A stretch of 64,000 bases of DNA. Origin: Marchantia polymorpha subsp. ruderalis (taxonomy: Eukaryota > Streptophyta > Marchantiopsida > Marchantiales > Marchantiaceae). The number at the start of each line of letters is the position of its first letter. Positions within the stretch are counted from its first letter, which is position 1. The notes under the pieces were generated by a model. That model was not told where the DNA came from. It saw only the letters and a program-made list of their open reading frames with translations, and did not search any database. Made by a program: the position numbers and the translations under genes. Of the stretch, positions 34,995-46,956 are shown in pieces. The stretch covers positions 13,293,501-13,357,500 of the forward strand of contig AP031355.1 in NCBI GenBank assembly GCA_037833965.1. Reading direction: 5' to 3'.

Positions 34995-35945
34995 GAGAAT
35001 ATTGATGTGGAACATAAAAAGACTATCTACAACAAAGTATGTGAATGCAATTCCAATTTGGAAGATGGCAAACATCATTAACATTGTGGACACTTGGAAG
35101 CATGAGAGCAATGCTATTGGGGAGATACAATGATTTACTTTGATGGAAACTACTTGGAACCATAATAATTGACAAGCAGGAACATACTTTGGAGTCATTG
35201 CTACTTTTATTAGATCTAAATTTGTTCTTATAATACATTTCGAAAACCAAGATATTGAAAAAAATTATTGACTTTGCTTGGATTGATTTAAGGATCTTAC
35301 AGTTATTTGGCTTTTTGTTACTTTGCACCATTATCCATGCAGATGTACTTCATCAGCACTTGTAATCAAAGTCAACCATACCATCACCTTATAGGAAATG
35401 TTCTCAAATATCAAGACAAAGGTGAAGTTTTTCTTGTATGAGACTTTAATGCTTGTATACCATCTCCTCAATTTACATAGTTTGATGATTCTTTGTCTTC
35501 TCACTCTTTTGATGAAAGTAAGGATAATTTGTGATTTAGAGTCATTTGTGATGCTTCTACAGATGATTTGACTGAGCATTTCTTGACTTTTAAAGCCACA
35601 TGTAATCTGAAAGTTCTCAACGTTGTTTCCTTTTTTCCCAACTCTGACTCCAACACATGTTTTTCCTCTACCGGCATTAGCACTATTGATTATCTTTTGT
35701 GCTCCGCCACTAATAGTTCATTTCTTTCAACATTTCAAATTCTAGAGCCTCAATTAGGATCAAGTCACACACCTCTTTTATTTACACTTTTTTGGTCAAA
35801 ATTTTTTTCTCTCTCTACATGTCTTTTGTACTCCTTCACTAATAGTTCATTTATCTCAACATTTGATATTCTAGAGTCTCAACCAAAATCAAATCCCACA
35901 CCTCTTTTAATTACTCTTTTGTTGTCAAAGTCAATTCCTCTCTTG
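34995..35945 (+). pseudogene. LINE F endonuclease remnant
   Basis: ILMWNIKRLSTTKYVNA (degraded WNxRG block) near 35,000, FLV-stop-DFNA at about 35,430-35,450 where GDFNA should be, and GISTIDYLLCSATNS with HTPLLFTLFWSK (35,670-35,805). It is duplicated locally: the NSSFISTFDILE block appears twice (35,715 and 35,840). Not functional. Confidence 0.75.
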
Positions 35946-36571
35946 TGTTTTTAAGCATTTTGACTCTTTGGATCACACGGGCTTGACATATTTATCATTT
36001 ATCATTATCTTTATCATGTACCATATCAGTATGTTTATACTTCCTCTCAAATTTGTTAAGAATCTAAGAAGCAACTTTATAGTGAACATTTACAATACCT
36101 ATTGACTCTTACTACTTGGAGCGTTGATCCACATACATCTAGTTTGCAACTTACCGAGTTGGTCAAAAACTCTACTTCTAAGTTCTTTTCTGAAGCTAAA
36201 GAGATAACTCAACTCAGAAAATTGACAAATGGTAAATGTGAGAATTTGAATGGTCTTTTTATTGAACTTCTCAAATGAAAAGGAGATGTTATTGGGCCTA
36301 TCCTGAGTAATGTGTAAGAGAATCCTTCTATCTATGCTTTTAGATCAACTTGGTCTCTACAGAAGATTGTTCCTATTCACAAATTTGACAACAAGAACTT
36401 GATGACAAAGTATTAGACTATCATGGTGAATAGTATTTTTGCCAAGTTATTTGGCAAATTGATTTAGTCAAAGTTGAGCACATGGGTTGAATCTTGTTAG
36501 AAGAGAGTGCTTAATCTTCCAAGCTGGTTTTTGTCCTACATTCAACACTATAGACCATATCTTGATTTTGC

Positions 36572-37690
36572 ATGTTTTATTTGTTGTTTTATTACCATTT
36601 ACCATTTTACCATAGGAGAAGTTCAAGGACAATGGACACTTTGGCTAGCTTTTGTACTCAAAATCAGATGGATGTCAATTTGAAGAAGTCAAAAGTCATT
36701 CTTGTGGGCATTAGATCCAAACTTTCTTTCTATTACAAAGTGTTAGAGTTGGAACAAGTGAGGAGTTTCAAATATTTAGGCATTGATTTCTTCCTCGACT
36801 ATAGTTGGACACTTTGTGTGCAAAAGAAAGTAGATTTTGGTTTTAAAGCTCTAGATTCATTGCTAAATAGATGTAGAGTAACTCTTCTAGTGTCTTGGAG
36901 TCTTAGAAATTTTTTATTCATTAGCTTAGTGTTTCCAATTATCTTTAATGAACACGGGTGTGGGGTCGTAGTTGTAAGAAGACAGGTTGAGAGCGTTTGG
37001 AAAGGGTGCAAAAGATCTTCTTACAAGAAGAATTAGGTGTGAATGGTGATGTGAAACTTCAAATTCCATATGCTATTCTTTTTGCGGAAACAAGTTGTCT
37101 ACCTCTTGAGGCTGAAGCTCTCTTCTTGACTATCACTTCCGTTAGAAGAGTGACATCTGTTGATGCTTATCGACTTACTCTTGAAACTTTGCGTGCCACA
37201 TGTTCCAAAGGATGGTTTGCAAATTTGGTGACTTGGTCTTTGAGGTGGAATGTGACGGAACTTGATTGGGATTTGCAACCTATGGCCCTTTGCGAGCTTA
37301 GGAGAAATGTCTTAGCATTATTTGGAGGAGAGGAGGCATTGAATTAAAGTTTTATCAACTTCATGTGAATCATATGCTTGTTTATTATGAGCAAAAATAA
37401 CTACTTGCAGAGATCTCTACATCATATTATTGCTCGGCATAGAACATGATCTCATAGTCTTGGGATTGAGTAATTGCGTTGGTTGAACATTGATAAGAGT
37501 GAACTTATTTGTAGGTTATGTGATGGGAGGAAAGTTGAGGATGAAGAACATGTGTTTGTTATTTGTAATAGACATGTAGGATATATGTTAGAGTATCTCA
37601 TAAGGTTGTTATTGAGAATTTTTTTTCTTTATTGCAATTTGAGCCTTATGATTTAGGTTGTTTTATAAGGGATGTTATTAATGTTTATTC
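36572..37690 (+). pseudogene. LINE F C-terminal RT and zinc-finger part
   Basis: From about 36,632 the frame reads DTLASFCTQNQMDVNLKKSK, YLGIDFFLDYSWTLCVQKK and LVFPIIFNEHGCG. A shift near 37,000 leads to IPYAILFAETSCLPLEAEAL, and the finger CRLCDGRKVEDEEHVFVIC is at 37,510-37,570. It overlaps a LINE tail at its start, so the first 60 bases are not part of this domain. Confidence 0.8.
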
Positions 37691-37869
37691 TAGTGCTCTG
37701 GGCACTAGCTAGGGGGTTCTTTTGGTTCTTTACTAGTTTAAAGTTTGGTTGTTTGTTTTGCATATTTCAACCTTTTGATCTTTGGGTCCCTGGACTTGAT
37801 TTATTACCATTTACCATTTGTGGTTTTTTGTTTGTTCTGTGTTTTTTAGCTTTTTTACCTTAGTATCCC

Positions 37870-40800
37870 CCAGGCTTGATCTATTTATCAAGACCATTTA
37901 CTTGACCAAAATTCCAAAAAAAATGTTTATTTTATTTCTTACTTTAACTTTGATAATTCATATTCACAATTCTGAAAAATTACTTGTAAATCAAGTTAAA
38001 GATAGAAATAACCTTTTAGGCAATATTGGATGTTTTTACGAATTTTGTTCTTTTCTGAAGCTTATTACAAAAATTTAAAAATCTTTATGAGCGAGAATAC
38101 TTTGTTGTGCAATTTCAACATAACGTATTACTATTGAAAAGTTTTCCAAGATAGGATGGATAGTGATTCTTGGGTTGTTATTTGAAATGTTCAAGTTGAT
38201 TCTTGCATGTGGATGTGAACTGATTAATAGATTGTTAACTGTATTTGTTGAAAGTTTTACTTTGGGTTGCAATGATGATTTGAACACTCTTTATTGACAA
38301 ACCATCCTGTATTTCACCATACAGTTCTCAATAAGCTTCTTTCTCAAAGAAGCTGAGTTCTGAAGTTATTATCATACAAGTTATATTTTGGACCTTATTC
38401 CAATCATCACTTAGTGAGTCTTGCCTAGAGATGAGGATAATCAAAAACTAAACAGCCCCTCGTTTAAAGCAACATGCAAGATACATACTTGAAGGTAGTC
38501 TAGGGTTGCAACATTACTACCACGATCAGATTTGGTTCCAGGGAGCCAGATACCTGGTACACATAATTAATTCAACAGTAAAATCGTTTTATGACCTGTT
38601 CAAGCTTTGCTCCTCTCGTTGGCACTCATTTTTAAATTCATCAATCAGTTGATCGATGCTAAAGTCTAGTTATATTGAACATGTGAATAAAGGCCAATGT
38701 CGTCAGGTTCACTTTGCACTGATAATAGATTGGCGAAAAGTGGTAACATCTAGTCAATGACAAATACAACATTCGAAGTCAGCACGTTACTTTTATTTCG
38801 GTCTATAGTTATCAATTTGGCATATGAGCCACTCCCATGCTTTCGAGGGCAGAGAGCAGAGCATGGAGTCTTCACTTGAAGAAATCGAATGGCAGCTGGC
38901 AGTTGATTTCCTTCCCAGCACACACATTTTAATGAAACGCCGATTAGGTTTCATGCATTCACAGCTCGTTATGTCACTTGTAATTGAATATATAATGGCC
39001 AATTGGAGCAGCTTGAAGATCTAAACTTTCGTCTGTTGATACAAACCCGTGGCTGCTTTTGTCATTGGTGCAGTTCTCGCTTATGTAACTAATTAAGAAG
39101 CACAGAATTCTCAGTCAACTTGTGGACAACACCCCATCTGATTCATCTCAATTGTTCAGTACATCATGCCCATTCGCAACCTGGGACTTGCTCAGGATTG
39201 GAACCAAAATTACAGAGACTTGTGCCAAGGTCACATGTTTGCTTGGGAATCAGGAGAACCTGGTTTGTCAGACTGGATTTATCAATAACAAGGAGCTATG
39301 GTTTCTTGGTCGTGATAGAAGCACCTATCATTGGGAAGAAATGCAGGAACACGGAATATATAACACTGCCTCAAAGAACAAACCAAAGGAAAGTTTAGAC
39401 TCAAGCAGCTTAGAGAGAAGCTACGACTTTGTTCTTTATTGTGTTTCCAGTAATGAGTTCGTATTCTTTACGGCTAGAAAGCATCACAGAGCATCAATTT
39501 AAGGCTTCGCGGATAATGAAACAGCTGAAAATTCGCAGTATGCAAATCAAATGTGGCCATACTATCTTCTCTCGCAACAAAAAGAAGATCGCAGTGTTCG
39601 ATCAATTAGCACGTCCTTCACATATGATTTTAAACAACTCTAAGGACCTGTCATGTACGGAGGGGATAACAGGAATCACCCATGAAGGATTTATTTATGA
39701 GGATCGAGTGGCTAGCGAAATTAAACTAAAGAAGTTGAGCCCGTATTTGAGGACCAGCTTGCTGTAACTAATTACGCGAGCAGACGTTACAGCTGATTCT
39801 GACAAGCAATAAACAGTCTAACAGTTGTTTTCTCAATTGCTAGAGTAAGAAAGATGCGGGTTCTTCATAAATTCCGTGTATGCACTGATAAATTAGAGCG
39901 GTCATTGAATCAATACAGGAACAGATGGAGGGTTCTATGCTTGCGCCCAAGAAACGAATAGGGGCCGAGCCCACTTGTTAATAATTTTGGAGTCTAGCTG
40001 GAACTGGTGAATCTACATCTATAATGAAGAACGAAACAATACCCTTCTGTGACAAGATGTAGATGAGGCGAGTCTCGATATCGCTACTTTACGATCGAAA
40101 GGGTTCGGGGTCTTGGTTTCCTCAGTCGCAGTCACACCTATAAAACAGACTGGAGAACCACATGTCTTGATCCGTTGTATCCTCCTCTGTCGCCAACACT
40201 GATTTTCGTCGGATCGTGTACAGAAGTCACAGTTAGTGAGCAGATGACTCTTGCTTACGTTCAAATCGATAAGAAAGATGAACAGATGCCGCTCAAAGTA
40301 CCTCCAGATTACAGACATTTCTGAGTATAAGCCACCCATACTAATGCTTCACAAGATGCTCCTTGTGGCGCGAGAACTTTCTCAACTTTCTGAGCTACGC
40401 TCGCTAATGACTAACATGTATGTACAGTAGACTGATGCTGCACGCTCATCTTAGCAGCATTCTTGAAAGCCTTCGAAATCAGACGTTGCTGCTTTTAAAC
40501 TGCAAGACCGAAGCCATAGAAGTAGTTAAATGTCACCCGACCTCTGTTCACCAGAAAAGCCCACAAAATGCAAACGCAGATAGGCCAGCATACTATAAGA
40601 ATGAAAAATGATCATGAAGATACTTGATATTGTGAAACTCCTCACGGTTTCTAGGAGGTCACGAAATTTGCTTGTGCAAAGAAACTATCTAGCCTTGGGT
40701 TGGCAATGGATAGAGTAAGGATGGTTTCATACGTGGGACGAGTAGATCTGAGTATATGATTAGTTAGTGGCAAAATTTATGAAAAGAATTACAGCTGAAA

Positions 40801-41373
40801 GCGTAAATATTAGGTCACTATATCGCTGACGCGAAAGAAGTTCTTTTCTTAGGTTTCTAAGGAGACATGAATAGATCCATCGTCAGTAGGGTTTGGCCAG
40901 ATAACACCCTGATCGTCATTCCTGCATAAATAGCAGTGTCTGCGGATTCTGGTGCTGAGAAGTTGAAACCCACTGTTTGGGATGAACAAGGAAGTTGCCC
41001 ATTGTAACGATTGATCGATTGAATCAATTATCGACTTTGACTGATGGAGCAGCTTTACGCAAGACTGGAAAGTTCCAAATCCTTCTGTGCAAGGAGCTAC
41101 TGACGTTCTGAAACATGGATGCTCGAGGTAGTAGCGATGGGTACTGAACCCATCGCTTAATATGAATTTGCGAGTGCGCAGATTCATATTTAATAGAGAC
41201 AGAAGCACAATGTGACACTAGAACTAGACGAATTTAGGGAAGGACGAATAAATGAACAAAGGCTCGAAGCTAGAATCGGCTTTGAGAACCGTGATCGCTG
41301 AGCAAGAGAACCTAGATATCATTAGTCTACTATTTAGAAGTAAGTACCTCTTCGTGATGATTTGACTGAACAT
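37870..41373. other. Low-repeat DNA without a recognised gene
   Basis: Composition becomes balanced after about 38,400. Plus-strand frames at 39122-39502 and 39429-39767 and minus frames at 40019-40339 and 40849-41208 are 100-126 codons long, with no family resemblance and no convincing splice-site pairs. They are not called as genes. The last few hundred bases are probably the 3' untranslated region of the TPR-SET gene. Confidence 0.45.
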
Positions 41374-44300
41374 TCAGGCTTCCAAGATGCCTTCTTGCAT
41401 GGAATTCATTAGCGATCGGAGCACAGGAACTTTCTGGTTACCATATATGCATCGGCAGATGCCCAGTGCTTTCTCCTCAGCAACTTTGAAAGCCTTCGAC
41501 TTCATCGTGTGCTGCTTGCGTACCTCCTCCATGACCATAATCGCCGTGATTAGGGTCTGGGAATTTCCGGGGAAGACCTCTGCCAGCGAGTCAAGCACAG
41601 CACTCAGAAAGCGGAATTTCGCTGCACCATCTGAGTTTTGAGGGAACGCGGGCATGGAGGAGTTGCCAACGATGTAAGAAATCGCATACGAGGCACGGAC
41701 CCAATTCTTCTTCTGAGTGGTCAAGTGTGAGAACTTTCTGGTGGATAGAAGGGCTTCCACCTCACTGGCAAGGCCGAGGAACTGCGAAGTATTTCTGAGA
41801 AATCCATCGCCCTTTTTTGCAAATCCACCTTTGGTCTCCTGATGAATCGCCGGTATCGCTTCTTCCTCGAGCTGAGAGTACTTGTCTGTCATGTGCTGGA
41901 TTTCGCTCTGCAAGGTCTCCTCCAGCTTGCAGCGAGGACATTTGCACGTGAAGCCCCATCCTGCCAGACCTTTTTCCCTCCGTTGTGGCAGTGGAGAGAG
42001 TATGTCAAAATATGGAAGACAAACTTCTTCCCCAGCCTCTAGATCTCTTGAAGCGTAAATCATCATGGCATCACCCACATGTACTCTGGATGCATTCGGC
42101 AGACATGAGTGGTTGATGAACGACGGCAGAACCCAGATGCCCGAGCAGAAGCTTCTCAAACCTTTTCGACCGCTCCCGCCTCCTGTAGTGAATCCCTGCT
42201 CGTCGAATGCATTCCACTGGACAACGTTGCGGATCGAAGTGATGTCCGGCTGCGCTGGAGCAGTCCCTAGTATGTTCGTGGAATTCTTAAAGCTCTTTGG
42301 TGAATTAAATATACTGCCGGGGACGAAGAGATCCATAGACGGTTGGGAGCAATTTTTACTGCCATTGTACAGGCTCTGAAGCTGATGCAACGCGCGGGGA
42401 GCTACTCTTGCAAAGTTGTACAGCTGGGTTACCAGATCCTCCTGAGAAGCATCGTTCATTCGCCTCGTCTCTGGTATGAGGTGAAACTCGACTCCTTCGG
42501 ATCTGGCGATGGCCAGTGGATTGCTCACCAGCAGCAGATCCCCGGCCCTAACACTGGTCGTGGTAACGAGTCCCCTCTGTCCACTTCCAGCTCCATACTT
42601 GGACTCGAGCATCTGCACCTTTACAGGACCGCTATAGTCTGCACATTTTGGAGGGCTGCCGGAGAAGTTGCTGAGATAGTAGGACGAAAGATTGTACACG
42701 CCTAGCCTGCTCTGCAAATCTGCTGTGATGGCTTCTTTCAAGGCTTTCTCGACGTCTGCGTCGTGGGGGGAAAGCTGGAGAGCCGACTGGAGGCACTGAA
42801 TGGCTTTGCTGTACTGCTGAAGGCAATGAGACGCCTTTCCCCTTCGGAACATACTCTTGACGTGCGCCTGATCGATCTGCAATGCGTTCTCTGCATCAAT
42901 TACCGCCTCCTCGTATTTGTTCATCCGAAGCCAAGCTTCCGATCTGTTGGAGTAGGCCGCCAAAAGAGCTGCTTCCGCTTTCAGATCCGCCTTCACGTCA
43001 GCCTTCGTTGACATGGGCGTTTGACTCTGGTCGCGATCGCAGCCTCCTCTACGCTGTTTGCTCCGCTTCTTGCTCGATTTCTTCGATGGGGATTTTCGCT
43101 TCTGATTGTCGGCATTGTTGGAAGTCGACTTTGGCCCATTCAAGTTATCAGACTTGCTGCCCGGGGTTGCTGATGATGTCGCTTTCTTCTCATTCGCTTG
43201 AATCTTTGCAACGGCTCCCTGCAGCCCGCTCGTGGAGGACTCCAACTTCCAGGACTTGCTGCAACTCAGCGCCTTGTCGATGCTCTTGGTGTAGAACTTC
43301 ACCGCAGCTCTTAAGTCCCCGGAGTTAAATGCCCGGTTGCCCTCAAGTCGAAGCTGATCGTAGTCCAGGTCGGTTTTGTCGTCAAATTCCGTGCCGTCAC
43401 AGTGCTTGTCATCGCCAGAAGCTCCTGCACTAGCCGATGACTCCAGGAAAACGACGTCTCCGGGATTGTTAACTCGCAGTCCCACAGTCTGATCTTTGTA
43501 TCTCTTGAAGTACGGCTCCTTGATAGCTACCCTCGACCCCTGCGGAAACTGAGCTTGTACCTTCATGGAATACAACAGTGGTCTTGTCAAAATGGTCTGT
43601 GTTGGACCGGCCATCTCAAGACTGACTCTGAAAGGATTTGGTCAGGGCACCTTGCATAGCCTTCAGGTAGTTTGTAGCTGCATCCCTGAATAAAGAATAA
43701 AGTCTTAAGCTATGTCCTGGTCGTGGACAATTTTTGTTAAAAGTCAACTTCTAAGTAGATCTCTGTCGATCACGGAATATGAGTTGTTTATCACGCATTA
43801 GAAAACTTCGAAAACACTAGTGCAGAATATCTTGCCTGTCTCTGCTAATATTTAAGATCCTCAGCGTAAATTTCACCACTGCTTAAGGAATAGAACGAGG
43901 TTTATTTAATTGATTTTATCCCTCTGAATGGTTGGCTCCCTTATTCCAAATGCGGGACTACTCCCTCACGTGTCTCGCATTCGATGATGGTCGGATGGAC
44001 CCGACTGGTATCCGTGAGCTTAGTCATGCATAATGCTGCACAAATGATTTTTGCATAATTTCTATACGTCAATCAGATTCCTGGTTTCCTCAGCATGTAT
44101 TATTATGTTTCCTCAGCATGTACCGCACAAGATAAGAGAGAAGCGATCGAAAGTCAAAATTGAAGAAAAATATGTGAAAGTGAAATATAGTGAAAGTCAA
44201 ATATATAGTTATTTGGGAAACCTGGTTATGGGTAACGAGTGTCCACTTCTAAACTGGGACGACTAACGGTAGAAGCTTTCTGTGTGTGTGTGGGCGGGCG

Positions 44301-44926
44301 CGGTGGGTTTCTGAGGGTCAAAAGAGATAAAGAAGTTGAAGCCTAGAGCGTGATTGCGGGCAAGGAGGATGTCGTAGGCTAGGAAAAATTACCTCCCCCA
44401 ATGTGGCCGTCGACGCTACAGCATTGTATATTGCAAGCTTCACGACCTTGCCCGTGTTTGCCTCCTCCAGAAGTGTGAGGACCGCCGTCATTTTGAACGC
44501 CTTGACGCAGAAGGTGCCGTACAGAACCCGTCCGTAGTGCTGTCGATCCAAGTGGAGTTCAGATAACTTGATGGGCCGTAAGGTTCCAAGAGGAGCAGGT
44601 GGTCTGGGCGGAATCTCCACCACAGATTCTCTTAACCTGAGTAGAACCCCTTTGCCCGGACCTTGGCTGCACTTGATACTCCCCCTGAGTTTCTCCTTCT
44701 TCGCTGTGGCCGAGTCCACGTAGTCGAGCCATGATGTGAACTTAGACATGTCCGACTGGTGCGCTGCAAGAATCTCCTCTTTCTTGAAGTTCTCTGAAGC
44801 TTTGATAACCAGCTCCGCAGCTACATGTGCGTTTGAGTTTTCGTTGACAGGGAATAGAGCCTTATACAGATTTGGGAGCTCCATCAGTCCTACCATCAAA
44901 TTATCAAAGTCTGATGGAATCTCCAT
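41374..44926 (-). CDS. TPR and SET domain protein (SMYD4/plant TPR-SET type)
   Basis: Two exons on the minus strand: 44926-44393 (178 codons) and 43560-41374 (728 codons plus stop). The donor is GAG|GTAATT; the acceptor CCATGAAG|GTACAAGC joins in phase 0 to give TLGE-VQAQFPQGSRVAIKEP, matching the continuous sequence of relatives. Exon 1 holds a plant N-terminal module (RPIKLSELHLDRQHYGRVLY, FKMTAVLTLLEE). TPR helices lie at about residues 242-275 and 372-445, separated by a Lys/Ser-rich low-complexity stretch (KRKSPSKKSSKKRSKQRRGG) that could be a nuclear signal. The split SET domain follows: GQRGLVTTTSVRAGDLLLVS (about 500), FINHSCLPN (NHSC at 661-664), DLEAGEEVCLPYFD, and post-SET Cys in FTCKCPRC. 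Relatives are lysine methyltransferases; the substrate here is unknown. The frame is intact over 906 codons. An earlier exon upstream of 44926 cannot be excluded. Confidence 0.85.
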
Positions 44927-46059
44927 CGCAACGAATTTTCTTGACTTGCAGATGTGTTTATGCGGATCCTGTAGCCTGTAACAGTTGTAAAGTCTGAACT
45001 TCGAAAATCTGACGAACCCAACTGAGGGCAACTGCGGATTTCTGAACTCTCTACCTTTTGCAGCCTCACCTATACTAACTGCTAAATGGATAGATTTCGG
45101 ACTGTAGCTGACATCTGTTATTCTCAAGAAGAACACTGAGCTTCTCTTCTGTAGGCAGCCACTAGAAACTCCTATTTCTCTTCTAGCTAGGTCGACGCCT
45201 ATTCAGAATTTGCTTCTTACGTCTGTAACCCCACTTTCTCTCTAATCTTCCTGGTTCTAGAGAAAATGATGATACAGTTATCAATCAGGTAGCAAGTGAC
45301 CATGAGAAACATGAATTTGCAAGGGCTCCTATTTAAACTCCTGTTTAAGAGGATCGAAAGCGGTCTACTCGTAGGAAGCTCGATGCCTTCACTCGAAACA
45401 CGAACCCGCTGCCTGCTTGTCCAACAGGTCATTAGGACTGGCGTGCTGTAACATTACTATGCAATATTCTTAATGTCGAAAGGTTCTTGCTGAAGCTCAG
45501 AAGGTGAGGAAAGATTTCCTCTAAGATCAGCACTCATGTTGCTGGGATGAATCACCATCAACTCTTGTACGAATCTCCTCTCAATACTTTTCTTCGACTT
45601 CACTGTAGTCCCAGCCTCCTTCATACTCCTCAGGAAGGTAGGTCTAGAAATGAAAGACAATACAGCAGCGTTACTACGATCTCTCTATCCACTACAAAAC
45701 TGAATTTTTTCTCTCATTCTGACTCTTACGTGTGGCCATATACTCTCCTCTAGAATCTGTCCACTCCTCTTGAGCTTGAAAAATGACTTAGAATCAACAC
45801 TTCCCACCTCCCAGCCCGCTGGCTATTAGAGGCTGTCCTCAGCGTAGTCAATTTGGATAATCGAAGTGAAACCGAATTGATCTTGATGTTTGAAGCCTCC
45901 CACCCCCGGTGCTTCCACTGATTCTTGATGAACCCTTGACAATACTCAGTGATTAACTTGCGTCCCGCTCTACACTATATAGAAGCAAGAATCTTCTAAT
46001 CTTTCTGCTCGTCCTCCTCGAGACTATGGATATGACATAGTTGCACTACTTCTCTACAG

Positions 46060-46673
46060 AATTCTCTACAGAAATCAACCACTTCCTAGCTGCACTGGAG
46101 ATAGAGCACCACATGAGTCAAGAATACCACGTTGCTGCACTGGATTTTTGGGGAACCATCTGCTTGACTGACTGAGGAGTAAATCATCTAGTACTACACT
46201 TCTAACTAGCAAAAGATGGGCACTTTCTATTCTGTATGCTCATCATCCTCCTGCTACTCGTCCAATTATGGCAAGAAGTGAGCTGCACTACTTCAGGCCC
46301 TGCTACAGTTGCTTCAGACGTGAACCACGTCTTCGCTGCTCTGCAAATTTAAAGATATGAACCAAGAGCACTTCTCTTCGAATGGAAGGTGATCTATTTT
46401 GCTGTAATTGAACTTTGTGAAACCCTCGGCCAAAGTGAGTGGGTAAAGTGCATCTCATCCTACACTTCTGACCAGAAAGGATTGTAACCTTCTTCTGGTC
46501 TACTTCTGCCATGGATGGCGACACCTGAGCTGCACTACCTTCCTACATACCTCACTATATCTGCTTCAGATGAAAAACAACTCCTAGCTGAACTGCAGCA
46601 CATGAATCAAGACCTTCTACAGCTGCTTCATCAAAGAACCAAATTCTAGCCGAATTACACGACATGAGTCAAG
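46060..46673 (+). repeat. Diverged repeats with a CAGCACATGARTCAAGAC core
   Basis: Similar blocks at about 46065-46125, 46310-46370, 46555-46615 and 46618-46673 share CTTC, CCTAGCTGCACTG and ACATGAGTCAAGA elements. The last two are adjacent (about 60-bp period); the first three are about 245 bases apart. This suggests an old, decayed tandem array. Confidence 0.5.
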
Positions 46674-46917
46674 ACTGCTCCACAAACAGCTTGCATGAAC
46701 AATGCAAGCTGATTCTCCAACCTCTTTCTTTGGCTTCTCGTAAACGACTGGCGACCTCGTCCATGAGAGAGCCAAGATACATCTTATCCAGAAATTTCTG
46801 AAGATATTGCGTTGTTCCATAATCTCAGCTCTATATCACTCACCGCGGAACAAGACTCGAAATCACTACACTCAAAATCAACAGGAAGCGATGAATGCAA
46901 ACTGGCGCAAGCACATT

Positions 46918-46956
46918 CAAAACACCATGCTCGATAATACCGAGCATTGTGTTTTG
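46918..46956. repeat. Near-perfect 19-bp-arm palindrome
   Basis: Arms 46918-46936 and 46938-46956 around a single A, with two mismatches. As RNA read from the plus strand one arm would be CAAAACACCAUGCUCGAUA. Confidence 0.75.

Larger units (their letters stand above)
34046..37830 (+). mobile_element. LINE copy F, with 5' monomers, internally deleted
   Basis: In order: 5' monomers (34046-34370), ORF1 remnant (34375-34980), endonuclease remnant (34995-35945), a foreign 3'-end tail (about 35,945-36,030), N-terminal RT (36,030-36,575), a second TTTACCA tail (about 36,585-36,616), then the post-YADD region to the zinc finger (36,632-37,690) and the 3' end near 37,830. The RT core from DFKKAFD to YADD is absent. 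The two internal tails mean that at least three LINE insertions are stacked here. Confidence 0.75.

Noticed and set aside
39122-39767. Plus-strand frames of 112-126 codons
   Set aside because: They overlap in different frames without splice signals and with no family resemblance.
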